A stretch of 64,000 bases of DNA from Ketobacter sp. MCCC 1A13808 (GTDB lineage Bacteria > Pseudomonadota > Gammaproteobacteria > Pseudomonadales > Ketobacteraceae). Location: NCBI RefSeq assembly GCF_009746715.1, contig NZ_VRKW01000006.1, positions 62,001 through 126,000 of the forward strand, in the 5' to 3' direction. A program made the translations under genes and the position numbers. Under the pieces are notes generated by a model. The model did no database searches and was not told where the DNA came from. It was given only the letters and a program-made list of their open reading frames with translations. This document shows, piece by piece, positions 8,024 through 15,668 of the stretch; position 1 is the stretch's first letter, and every line of letters begins with the position of its first letter.

Positions 8024-9292
8024 CTATTTAATTCGAAAATCCTCATGTAAATTGCCCCAGTGGTCCTTCAATTTTTTCTTGTGCGCCTCATTCATTGGGA
8101 GATCTTTAATTGCTTCTCGCCAAAGATTTCGAGCCTTGTCCAAAACGTCATCCAAGTGAGGTTTAATTACTCTCCATGGAATTTCGGCACGATCAGTCCA
8201 TGACTGAAAATTTGCCATTGAGACGTCGTACCAATCTTTAGTCTTTCCTAAATTGAGCGCGTAATTCCTTTCGCCATCAATATATGCGCTCGTGGTAACG
8301 ATATCGTATGCTGGCGAAAGCCTAGGTGTGATTTTATCTGAATAAATCAAACTCCAATTTTTTAGATGTGCATCACCGTTAGCAAGAAGAATGTTAACTA
8401 GCAATCGCCTGGCGAATTGTTGTGCATCGGCCAAGCCGTCACCAGAGTAACCGTAGATGATTCTGCCGATTTGCTCGTAGTTTGCTGAGTTGTATTTTTC
8501 ATGGGCATACTTCACCAGTACCTGGGCAAAGTCTTCCATATGGATGCGTACATCATCATCGCGATCAAAACGTTTGATTGCGAAGGCTAGCTTCTCGTCG
8601 GGCAGATTTATCTGAGGAAGATTGTCGAGCTTGTTCAGCTCGACCAGCTTAATTTCTGGAATGTCGACCCCAACTAATTCCGCAAGTTTCATTGCGGTGT
8701 ATTCGTTCACAGGCACATCTTTATGTTTGGTCGAAGGGGTTTTTACTATCCAATCCCCCAAGACGTCGCCTTTGGAAAGATTGTAGCGTCCATCCTTTTC
8801 CTTCATGGAAAATTTCATCTGAACGCCGGCCAACGAAAATTTATTTTCCGGTGATACTTTGTCAAACTTTATCGCGCGAGCTTTGCCGTGAGTATTGAGA
8901 ACACTAACTGGAACATCGTCGGGTTCCATCGGCTCAGCGACCAAAGCGCCAGGAAGGTCAGCACCTAAATATGAGAGAATATGGAACTCATTGTCGATAT
9001 GGACTTTTAGTCCTTGCGCAATCAACTCCCGCAAAGATCCCTCCGGAAGTAAATTGGACAACGTTGGATGCAACCTTTGGTTTCTTGCCCACGGTTCCGA
9101 CATTATTTTTTCAGCATGAGGAAACGCCGGGTGGGTAATCAAACTGAATGTAGGGCGACCTACATCACTCTTGAATTGCTCGGCAAAGCTCAGCACATTT
9201 CTACCGCCTTGAAAGCCAGCCAAATAGCCAACCAGCCTTTCGTGCAAGCTCAACTTGAGTACGTTTATTTCATCGACTTGGGCTTCGCTCAT
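8024..9292 (-). CDS. hipA: HipA-type serine/threonine kinase toxin
   Basis: HipA family kinase, typically phosphorylating an aminoacyl-tRNA synthetase and inducing growth arrest. The 422-residue product has the N-terminal beta-rich subdomain (about residues 10-100), then FSLAGVQMKFSM (the ATP-loop region seen as SLAGAQEK in HipA), the NEYTAMKLAELVGVDIPE segment, AIKRFDRD, the catalytic loop NILLANGDAHLKNWSLIY, and the metal-binding LSPAYDIVTT. All key kinase positions look intact. Its start overlaps the stop of hipB in an ATGA, as in a translationally coupled toxin-antitoxin pair. Part of the ssrA-adjacent island. Confidence 0.9.
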   Translation of the reverse strand: MSEAQVDEINVLKLSLHERLVGYLAGFQGGRNVLSFAEQFKSDVGRPTFSLITHPAFPHAEKIMSEPWARNQRLHPTLSNLLPEGSLRELIAQGLKVHIDNEFHILSYLGADLPGALVAEPMEPDDVPVSVLNTHGKARAIKFDKVSPENKFSLAGVQMKFSMKEKDGRYNLSKGDVLGDWIVKTPSTKHKDVPVNEYTAMKLAELVGVDIPEIKLVELNKLDNLPQINLPDEKLAFAIKRFDRDDDVRIHMEDFAQVLVKYAHEKYNSANYEQIGRIIYGYSGDGLADAQQFARRLLVNILLANGDAHLKNWSLIYSDKITPRLSPAYDIVTTSAYIDGERNYALNLGKTKDWYDVSMANFQSWTDRAEIPWRVIKPHLDDVLDKARNLWREAIKDLPMNEAHKKKLKDHWGNLHEDFRIK

Positions 9293-9630
9293 GATTCATC
9301 CCCCAGTAAATCCTGCCATGGATCATCTGAAAGACTTTTCTTTGCATCTTCCTTTGCGTTTTTTTTCGCCTGGGACACATGCGCTTTGCCTGGCTCGGAG
9401 CTCTCCTGTTCAAGCAGCGCCATCACAGCGCCAAGCTTTTCCTTTGGTATGAGCATAAGTTCGCTATTCAAGCCCTTCGCGATCAACTCCAAGGTGTCTA
9501 ACCTAGGGTTTCCTTTGGACTCCAGGCGCTGATATTGCTGACGAGATACGCCTACACGCAACATCATGTCGTTCTGCTTGAGGCCAAGTGTCAGTCGCCG
9601 CTGCTTTATTTGGTGGAGTATCGAATTCAT
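9289..9630 (-). CDS. hipB: HipB-type HTH antitoxin
   Basis: Antitoxin and autorepressor of the hipBA operon, about 113 residues from the ATG at 9628-9630 (a second ATG lies just upstream at 9633). The Xre-type helix-turn-helix covers LGLKQNDMMLRVGVSRQQYQ and RLESKGNPRLDTLELIAKGL. The C-terminal tail (about residues 65-113) is lysine- and glutamate-rich and likely unstructured. It is followed by hipA with an ATGA overlap and preceded by four operator-like palindromes, the first only 2-5 bp from the start codons, which supports autoregulation. Confidence 0.88.
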   Translation of the reverse strand: MNSILHQIKQRRLTLGLKQNDMMLRVGVSRQQYQRLESKGNPRLDTLELIAKGLNSELMLIPKEKLGAVMALLEQESSEPGKAHVSQAKKNAKEDAKKSLSDDPWQDLLGDES

Positions 9631-9634
9631 CATA

Positions 9635-9762
9635 GTAAACACATATGTTGCTTTTACAGTCAATAGCAACATATTAGTTGCTTAGAACTCTAAAGGCAAC
9701 TTATTCGTTGCTTTTATGCAAATCACTACGCCAGATGTAGAAAAAGCAACACAAATGTTGCT
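9635..9762. promoter_or_regulatory. Array of four phased HipB operator palindromes
   Basis: Sites of the form AGCAAC-N6-GTTGCT occur at 9665-9682, 9695-9712 (GGCAAC left arm) and 9745-9762, with a degenerate left arm at 9635-9652. Start-to-start spacings are 30, 30 and 50 bp, all multiples of about one helical turn, so bound dimers would sit on one face of the DNA. The array lies in the control region upstream of hipB. The reaction partner is inferred from position, by analogy with the palindromic hipBA operators of E. coli. Confidence 0.8.
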
Positions 9763-9829
9763 TTGCTGGTTGTTTAGCTCTCTCTGCCGGTCTGCCATTG
9801 CGCCAACGATTCTTAGCTGCGGTGCGACC

Positions 9830-10063
9830 CTAAACGGAAGACACCGAACGGATCTGCTGCTTGGCTATGGGGCTGCTGGTAGACTGCCGGAGGCAACTTT
9901 CCTCAAAGGCTTCAATGTCGATCTGACGATACATCACTCGGCCGCGCTGCTTCAGGAATTGCGGGCCAATGCCTTCAGATCGCCAGCGCTCCAGTGTCGC
10001 CTCGCTTATCTGCCAACGATTACAAAGCTCTCTTTGCGTCATAAGTGCTTGATATTCATTCAT
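9830..10063 (-). CDS. Small helix-turn-helix (MerR/AlpA-like) protein, copy B
   Basis: A 77-residue paralogue of the HTH protein at 7378-7578. The helix-turn-helix is MTQRELCNRWQISEATLERW, followed by a wing (FLKQRGRVMYRQIDIEAFE) and an extended, serine-rich C-terminus absent from copy A. It diverges from the intact higB gene, so the HTH/higB pairing is preserved in both copies, pointing to a functional association such as control of the shared promoter region. Exact function unknown. Confidence 0.75.
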   Translation of the reverse strand: MNEYQALMTQRELCNRWQISEATLERWRSEGIGPQFLKQRGRVMYRQIDIEAFEESCLRQSTSSPIAKQQIRSVSSV

Positions 10064-10354
10064 ATAGATTCTCCGGTAGAATTTGGTTGATACAGTCCCA
10101 TTTTGGGACTATTGTTAACTCTATGAGAATCATTGCCCTATCGACACTGAAAATTTTCTGGGAAGAGCACCCAGAATACATGGATGCGAAAGAGCCAACT
10201 CTCGCTTGGTATCGACATGCCTTAGCGGCTGACTGGAGCGCACCAGCGGATGTAAAGCAGGACTTCAGAAATGCCAGCATGCTCAAAGATGGGCGTGCAG
10301 TTTTCAATATTGCGGGCAACAAGTACCGACTAGTCGTGTGGATCAACTACGCAT
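9976..10354. repeat. 379-bp direct repeat, copy B
   Basis: Near-identical to 7491-7869 at a constant 2485-bp offset. Here higB continues intact beyond the repeat end (ATCGCGTGGTG...), indicating that copy B is closer to the ancestral arrangement and copy A is the broken duplicate. The repeat pair flanks hipBA and could delete it by homologous recombination. Confidence 0.92.
10087..10115 (+). promoter_or_regulatory. higBA promoter with embedded operator palindrome
   Basis: TTGATA (10087-10092), 17-bp spacer, TATTGT (10110-10115). The palindrome AGTCCCA-TTT-TGGGACT (10094-10110) occupies the spacer. The expected start site falls within a base or two of the higB ATG at 10123 and no Shine-Dalgarno sequence precedes that ATG, so the transcript is predicted to be leaderless or nearly so. 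Confidence 0.65.
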
Positions 10355-10425
10355 ATCGCGTGGTGTACATCCGGTTCATCGGCTCCCATGCGCAATACGA
10401 CAAAATGGATGTACAAACCATTTAA
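10123..10425 (+). CDS. higB: HigB-family mRNA interferase toxin
   Basis: RelE-fold toxin of about 100 residues that cleaves translated mRNA. Sequence runs MRIIALSTLKIFWEEHPEY, then DVKQDFRNASML, FNIAGNKYRLVVWINYAYR and VVYIRFIGSHAQYDKMD; the last segments match the HigB family core (KYRL, YIRFIGTHxxYDKID). The upstream frame is open further, but the ATG at 10123 matches the family N-terminus. HigA follows after 17 bp, with the toxin-first order typical of higBA. A truncated near-copy lies at 7638-7871. Confidence 0.9.
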   Translation: MRIIALSTLKIFWEEHPEYMDAKEPTLAWYRHALAADWSAPADVKQDFRNASMLKDGRAVFNIAGNKYRLVVWINYAYRVVYIRFIGSHAQYDKMDVQTI

Positions 10426-10442
10426 TTGCCTGAGGAAAAATT

Positions 10443-10811
10443 ATGGACATCAAACCGATCAAAACTGATGCCGACTACCGAGCGGCATTAAAAGAAATTG
10501 AAAGCCTGATGATGGCTGGCCCTGACACACCTGAAGGTGAAAAGCTGGATGTCATGGTCACGCTTATCGAAGCTTATGAGGCTAAGCATTTCCCTATGGA
10601 ACTGCCTGATCCTGTTGAAGCCATCAAATTCGAGATGGAGCGCAAAGGATTAACCGTAAAAGACCTTGAGCCAATGATTGGTAAAAGCAACCGAGTCTAT
10701 GAGATTCTCAACTACAAACGATCGCTCACGCTAAAAATGATCTGGAAGCTGCATAAAGGTTTGGGTATTCCGGCAGAATCCTTAATCAAACCACCTCAAG
10801 CGCATGCTTAA
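10443..10811 (+). CDS. higA: HigA-family antitoxin
   Basis: Antitoxin partner of HigB, 122 residues. The N-terminal half (MDIKPIKTDADYRAALKEIE, LMMAGPDTPEGEKLDVMVTL) is the toxin-binding part typical of this HigA subgroup, and the C-terminal half carries the helix-turn-helix (AIKFEMERKGLTVKDLEPMI, GKSNRVYEILNYKRSLTLKM). GAGGAAAAATTATG gives a good ribosome-binding site. The stop overlaps the ATG (10804) of the decayed TOTE gene, so higBA and that gene were once coupled. Confidence 0.92.
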   Translation: MDIKPIKTDADYRAALKEIESLMMAGPDTPEGEKLDVMVTLIEAYEAKHFPMELPDPVEAIKFEMERKGLTVKDLEPMIGKSNRVYEILNYKRSLTLKMIWKLHKGLGIPAESLIKPPQAHA

Positions 10812-12096
10812 GAGTGATAGATTTGAAAGCACAACCGAGATTGACGCTCGGCTCGCACAGCTTGAGCAGGAGAAAAAGCAGCTTCTAGCTCTCAGAGAGC
10901 AACTCCAGCAACCTTCACCGAATACATCAGACTCGCCCCTATATTCGCCAGACCAAAAGATTGCCCTCTTCAGAGGGCTGTTTCGAGGCCGAACCGATAT
11001 TTTTGCATACCGCTGGCAAAACAAACAAGGTCGCAGTGGTTACTCTGTTGCCTGCAACAACGAGTGGGTACAGGGGATCTGTCATAAGCCTCGCATCAAA
11101 TGTCAGGATTGCAATCACCGTCAGTTCACAGAGTTAAATGACCAGATCATTTATCGCCGCTAAGCTGGGCAACAAGTCGTTGGCCTTTATCCTTTGATGC
11201 ACGATAACACCTGCTATTTTCTCGCCGCCGATTTTGATAAAGGCCAATGGCAACATCTAGCGAATATGGAGTCTATTTCACACAGCAGACTGACAAAGCT
11301 ACTGACACAAATTTCACCAAACTCTACGTTATTTAAAGAACAAGAGGTTATAGAGAATCGCCCACCGTGGGAGATGACCGCCAAGGCAAAACCGCTCTTA
11401 TTGGAAAGCCCACCGAAAAAGGTATCCGTCACTCTCGCAAACCATGTTTATTTTGATTTAAGCGCATTACCGAGCGAATTAGTAGCAAGGTTAAGGCGAA
11501 TCGCGAGCTTTTCAAACACTGTATTCTTTAAACCACAGGCTCTCCGGTTTTCAACTCATGGTATTCCGAGATTTATTTCCTGTGCTCGAATAGACTTGGC
11601 GATACCTCGCGGTTGCTTAGACGAAGCGCTAGAGTTGTTAACCGAGAATAAGATCGAAGTTCAATTAGACGATCAGCGTGAACGTGACACTAAACTGAAA
11701 GCCACCAAGTCACTCGTCAAGCTCAGAAACAATCAATGCCATGCTACTCGATAGAGATATCGATTCAGTCGTTTTAAAAGGCGCAATGCGCGCGTCTGAG
11801 CTGATTTGCCAAGACTAGATACGCTGTTCTTAGCCATGCCCATTGCATGGAAAGGTTCACTGGCTCGGTATGCCGGGCGTATTCACCGAGAGTCGGATGG
11901 CAAAGACCGTGTCACCATTTACGATTATGTCGATTGCTCGCTCCCTATGTGGCAACGAATGTTCAACAAACGGGAGAAAAGCTATGAGGCAATGGGATAT
12001 CAAATTTCGTTCAATGGTGAAGCGCCCGAACAAGGCCAATTGTCAACCGAGTTTCTGCTAGCTTCTGACAAACAGGGTTCCGAAGCTCTTGCGTAA
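10804..12096 (+). pseudogene. Decayed TOTE conflict-system primase-helicase
   Basis: Fragments of one large protein, all in order. 10804-11163: coiled-coil start, then SPDQKIALFRGLFRGRTDIF and CHKPRIKCQDCNHRQF, which are the AEP-TOTE primase N-terminus, ended by an in-frame TAA at 11161. 11164-11754, same frame: VVGLYPLMHDNTCYFLAADF-DK, containing the primase D-x-D motif, joined to downstream sequence PSELVARLRRIASFSN and AIPRGCLDEALELL. 11806-12096: RLDTLFLAMPIAWKGSLARY-AGRIHRE, the C-terminal helicase motif. Compared with full-length relatives, roughly 150 residues of primase and about 300 of the DEAD helicase core, including Walker A, are missing. It cannot work as primase or helicase. Confidence 0.8.
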
Positions 12097-12151
12097 GCAT
12101 AAACCCTCATTAGCTTACTAAAGCAATTGAGGGACTAATTCAGCTCCTATT

Positions 12152-12186
12152 GTGGGAACCAAACCGGCGTCCCACTCCCCCCACCA
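12152..12186 (+). other. tRNA-like 3' end, possible att vestige
   Basis: GTGGGA (12152-12157) and TCCCAC (12170-12175) can pair, followed by TCCCCCCACCA, which resembles the T-arm and CCA end of a tRNA or tmRNA. The 12-nt loop is too long for a normal T-arm and no complete tRNA precedes it. Its position at the far end of the ssrA-adjacent island fits a degenerate attachment-site copy, but identity with the ssrA 3' end is weak. Confidence 0.3.
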
Positions 12187-12190
12187 ATTG

Positions 12191-12222
12191 AAAAAGGTGA
12201 ACTGATATCAGTTCACCTTTTT
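12191..12222. terminator. Bidirectional terminator at island end
   Basis: A perfect palindrome AAAAAGGTGAACTGAT / ATCAGTTCACCTTTTT (11-bp core stems flanked by A and T runs) separates the island (plus strand) from the convergent molybdenum hydroxylase operon. Confidence 0.85.
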
Positions 12223-12270
12223 TATGCCTGCTCTAACCGCGATTCGTTTTTTCCTGAATCCGGGCCGAGC

Positions 12271-14550
12271 TCAAGACCAACTCAAATCCTGTTTCCGAAA
12301 AGGCATGCTCCGCACCCGCTTTCCGGTAGCCTGATATATAGCATTGGCGATCGCGGGGCCAACAGGACCCACTGGCGCTTCGCCAATAATCGCGAAGCGA
12401 TCGTGTCCCGAAAGCGCATCGAAGTGAATATTGATCTCCGGAATATCGGCCATTTTGAGTAGAGGCAAACCGTCAAAGTTGCCCTCCATGATGGCGCCAT
12501 CTTTAATGGTTAAGCCTTCGTTGAGCGCCATATTCAGGCCGAATACGATTCCGCCCTGGAGCTGTTGCATCACAGCGTCTTTATTCACGATACGACCGCA
12601 GTCAAAGGTGAAATCGATACGGTGCACCTTGAGCTCACCCGCTTGACTCACCTCAACATGTGCCACCGCGCAAACAGTAGAACCGGCCTGCTTTGAGCCG
12701 GAATGTGGCCAGTTGCTGATGGCGATTCCGCGTCCCTGTCCCTTCGGCAAGGACTCACCCCAGCTTGCCTTTTGGGCTGCGATGTTAAGGCAATCCGACC
12801 AGGCCGGGTCCCAGTTTTCCAGCAATTTAAGGCGAAAATCCAACGGGTCAGCAGCGGCGGCGACAGCACACTCATCAATAATACTTTCCACGGTGAAGGC
12901 ATGAGAATTGTAGCAAGGAGCACGATAAGCTCCGGTGGCAATATGGGTGAGCAGCTTACTGGTGGCCAATCGCATGTTCGGTATTGCGCCACTGGCCGCA
13001 TAAACCATATCACTGTAACCCAGGCTCAGTTCCATACCGCTAAAACAGGTCTCACCCTGCAATGAAATCAATGCACCCTGCTCATCCAGGCCCGCTTTAT
13101 AGCGAGCAGCAACCGGGGTTCGATACGAACCTTGACGAGTGGTTTCTTCCCGCGACCAGATCACTTTCACCGGCACACCCGGGTACTGTCGGGCAATGGC
13201 CACCACAGCCCGAACATCATCACCGATAACACGGCGTCCGAAGCCACCCCCAACCAGGGTCTGGTGAAAGGTAACCTGGTCGGGTTGCAGCCCACTTTCG
13301 TCAACCGCCACCCAGAAAGCCTGCTGCATATCTTGTGTGGGGTGCCAGAACTCAAGCCCATCCTTCGTATAGATCGCCGTGCCGTTCAGCGGCTCCATTG
13401 CCGCATGCTCACAAAAGGGTGTGCGATAGGTGGCTTCTACCGTTTTGGCTGCCGGTACCGAGACGTCGCCGGCCTTGGTGAGCGCGGAGCCGGACCACTG
13501 TTCAAGCACACGGTCCTGACGTTGGTGTATTTTTTCCTCGGAAGACCAGAATGGACCCAAACCCAGATCCCACTCCACCGGCAACGCATCCAGAGCTTTT
13601 TTCGCCTGCCAGTAGTGCTCGGCAATCACCGCGACCCCACCGTGACATTCAGAGCCTTCAAACCCGAATGTCGGGTCTGCCTGTACCGGCGATCCCACGC
13701 GACCTGCGGGGTCAATTACCACCACGGCTTTAACTCCTGGCATATCCAGCACGGCTTTCGGGTCGTGGCTTTTCAACAGCCCGCCATGCACCGGACACTG
13801 CAGGATAGCGGCATACACCATTCCCGGCAGGGTGACGTCAATACCATAGACAGCGGTGCCTTTCACCACTTCCGGAAGCTGCAGCTTATGAGGTTTGGTT
13901 TTACCCAACAGGCGCCATTCTGCCTGCGGTTTCAGCGAAGGCTCGGCACTCAGCTCCACCCCGGCGGCCTCTTGCGCCACTTCGCCAAACCGCAGCGTAC
14001 GGCCACTCGCTTTATGACTCAGCACACTGTCACGGGCCACCACATCCGTGACCGGCACTCCCCAACGTTTGGCCGCCGCTAGCTTTAGCCGTTCGCGCGC
14101 ACTGGCACCCAGCTGCAGGGTATAAGGCATGCGATCGTGATCGGTGCTGTGACCACCAAAAAAGGGCTGCAGACCGACCGCGTAACTGCCTGGCTGCTGG
14201 TGTTCCCGGCTATAGGATGCAAATTCAACTTTGACATTCTGCCACGCACATTCCAATTCCTCGGCGATGTTCATCGCCTGTTGGGTAGAAGACCCGTTGC
14301 CGATCTCCGGAGTTGGCACAGAAACAACAACCGTATCGTCGGGCAAAATCTTCAGCCACGGCGAAAACTCATCCGCGGCGGCATCAGGGGTTGCTGCCTT
14401 CGAGGCAGCTGCATTTGAATTGGAGGGAATCAATTGCAGCGATAAGCCGCCAGCCAGTACGCTGGCAGAAATCAGAAATTTACGCCGGGACATCGCCGGA
14501 TTCAGCAGCTTGCCCTGCCGGTATTTTCGCATCAGATAATCAGGATTCAT
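12271..14550 (-). CDS. Molybdopterin-binding hydroxylase large subunit (IorB-like, xanthine dehydrogenase family)
   Basis: Large subunit of an aldehyde oxidase/isoquinoline 1-oxidoreductase type molybdenum hydroxylase, exported by the Tat route. From the ATG at 14548-14550 it has 759 residues and a twin-arginine signal (SRRKFLIS, Arg22-Arg23). Cofactor motifs include TLVGGGFGRRVIGDD, GAYRAPCYNSHAF and the C-terminal IGEAPVGPVGPAIANAIYQA, which contains the conserved glutamate. It overlaps the iron-sulfur subunit gene by ATGA and forms a heterodimer with it. Electron acceptor and substrate are unknown; members of this branch act on N-heterocycles or aldehydes. Confidence 0.88.
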   Translation of the reverse strand: MNPDYLMRKYRQGKLLNPAMSRRKFLISASVLAGGLSLQLIPSNSNAAASKAATPDAAADEFSPWLKILPDDTVVVSVPTPEIGNGSSTQQAMNIAEELECAWQNVKVEFASYSREHQQPGSYAVGLQPFFGGHSTDHDRMPYTLQLGASARERLKLAAAKRWGVPVTDVVARDSVLSHKASGRTLRFGEVAQEAAGVELSAEPSLKPQAEWRLLGKTKPHKLQLPEVVKGTAVYGIDVTLPGMVYAAILQCPVHGGLLKSHDPKAVLDMPGVKAVVVIDPAGRVGSPVQADPTFGFEGSECHGGVAVIAEHYWQAKKALDALPVEWDLGLGPFWSSEEKIHQRQDRVLEQWSGSALTKAGDVSVPAAKTVEATYRTPFCEHAAMEPLNGTAIYTKDGLEFWHPTQDMQQAFWVAVDESGLQPDQVTFHQTLVGGGFGRRVIGDDVRAVVAIARQYPGVPVKVIWSREETTRQGSYRTPVAARYKAGLDEQGALISLQGETCFSGMELSLGYSDMVYAASGAIPNMRLATSKLLTHIATGAYRAPCYNSHAFTVESIIDECAVAAAADPLDFRLKLLENWDPAWSDCLNIAAQKASWGESLPKGQGRGIAISNWPHSGSKQAGSTVCAVAHVEVSQAGELKVHRIDFTFDCGRIVNKDAVMQQLQGGIVFGLNMALNEGLTIKDGAIMEGNFDGLPLLKMADIPEINIHFDALSGHDRFAIIGEAPVGPVGPAIANAIYQATGKRVRSMPFRKQDLSWS

Positions 14551-15008
14551 GCTTTTGTCTCCTGTGCCGCACGATGGATCGCTGCACGGATGCGCGGATA
14601 GGTGCCACAACGACAAATATTGGATAGTTGGGCGTCAATTTCTTCGTCTGTGGGGTCTGGTATGCGCTTCAGCAGTTCCGCCGCCGCCATCAACACTCCG
14701 GCCTGGCAATAGCCACACTGGGGCACATTAAGCTCAACCCACAACGTCTGCAGGATATGGTCTCCGGATTCCGACAAGCCTTCAATCGTTGTGATTTCAG
14801 CATCGGACACCGCCTGCACCGGGATCTGGCAGGAGCGCACCGCGGCGCCGTTAAAGTGCACAGTGCAGGCACCGCACATTCCGACACCACAACCAAATTT
14901 TGTGCCCGTCATGCTCAAGTGGTCACGCAAAGTCCACAGCAAGGGGGTTGAGGGATCAATATCCAGAGATTTTGGCTGCCCGTTGACCGTAAATTTAATG
15001 GCTGTCAT
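14547..15008 (-). CDS. [2Fe-2S] small subunit of molybdenum hydroxylase (IorA-like)
   Basis: Electron-transfer subunit of 153 residues. The N-terminal plant-type ferredoxin domain has GCGVGMCGACTVHFNG with the remaining cluster cysteine at SCQIP, and the C-terminal helical domain carries the second cluster motifs CGYCQAGVLMAAAELL and ICRCGTYPRIRAAIHRA. Length and motifs match isoquinoline 1-oxidoreductase alpha subunits. It overlaps the gene upstream by TAATG and the large subunit downstream by ATGA, so the three genes are translationally coupled. Confidence 0.92.
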   Translation of the reverse strand: MTAIKFTVNGQPKSLDIDPSTPLLWTLRDHLSMTGTKFGCGVGMCGACTVHFNGAAVRSCQIPVQAVSDAEITTIEGLSESGDHILQTLWVELNVPQCGYCQAGVLMAAAELLKRIPDPTDEEIDAQLSNICRCGTYPRIRAAIHRAAQETKA

Positions 15009-15580
15009 TACAATCCCGCCCTTGATTTGGCCAACGCTTCAAAGTCGGCATTAATTTTCGCCAGCTTTTCATCGGACATCGCTTCCCGATCAAACTTCTG
15101 CATAAAGTTGAGGGTGAAGCCCCGTCCCTGACCGATATCCGGATGAGTTGAAAAGCCCGGCAGATGCTTATCCACAATATCCCGAGCCTCCGGATCGTCC
15201 AATATCACGCCCACCAGTGTAGAGCCCGAGGTATAGACCACGACCCCCGAACCTTTCAGCTCTTTCAATTCGTCATCAATGGCGGCCAATTTGGCGTCGG
15301 TGATTCTGTCTGGGTAGTAGGGCTGAATGTCTTTCAGGGTCAAGGCTTTCGCCACTTCAATCTGACGCAATTCAGCAATGCCGGGGATATGGCGTTCCAG
15401 CACCTCTTTGGCTTCGGAAAATTCCAATAAGGCGCCGACATTCGATTCGGCCACCGAATAGGAAATACCGGGGAGTGTCACTGTGGGTTCCTGGGAAGGC
15501 ATGAAGTTATAAGCGGCTATTCCCAGCGCCGCTAACAGCAGGACAATGCTGCCAATAATGAGAAGTTTACGTCGAGACAT
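15008..15580 (-). CDS. Membrane-anchored protein with internal duplication, unknown function
   Basis: A 190-residue protein with a basic N-terminus (MSRRKLLIIG) and one hydrophobic segment at about residues 7-24, so either an uncleaved anchor or a signal peptide facing the periplasm. The rest consists of two similar units of about 65 residues: EAKEVLERHIPGIAEL...ALTLKDIQPYYPDRITDAKLAAID and EARDIVDKHLPGFSTH...GFTLNFMQKFDREAMSDEKLAKIN. The same repeat type is found attached to some secreted esterases and hydrolases, as I recall it. It is the first gene of the iorA-iorB operon, which suggests a role in that enzyme's assembly or electron transfer, but this is only inference. Confidence 0.7.
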   Translation of the reverse strand: MSRRKLLIIGSIVLLLAALGIAAYNFMPSQEPTVTLPGISYSVAESNVGALLEFSEAKEVLERHIPGIAELRQIEVAKALTLKDIQPYYPDRITDAKLAAIDDELKELKGSGVVVYTSGSTLVGVILDDPEARDIVDKHLPGFSTHPDIGQGRGFTLNFMQKFDREAMSDEKLAKINADFEALAKSRAGL

Positions 15581-15668
15581 GAAATGCAGACCACTGATAA
15601 TTTGTTATTATGCCACTAGTGTACACCAGTGTTGTCTACATACAAAACCCCTCGGATACTATCGGGAT

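Noticed and set aside
9716-10090. 124-codon frame divergent from hipB
   Set aside because: Runs antisense through the small HTH gene, and its start lies in the operator array; similarity of the HTH gene to its paralogue shows the minus strand is the coding one.
11741-11815. Short frame MLLDRDIDSVVLKGAMRASE between TOTE fragments
   Set aside because: Too short and without recognisable similarity; it spans the second deletion junction and is most simply debris.
13132-14082. Long plus-strand open frame of 316 codons opposite the molybdenum hydroxylase gene
   Set aside because: Fully antisense to a gene with clear motifs; the translation is rich in His, Arg and Pro and has no family features.
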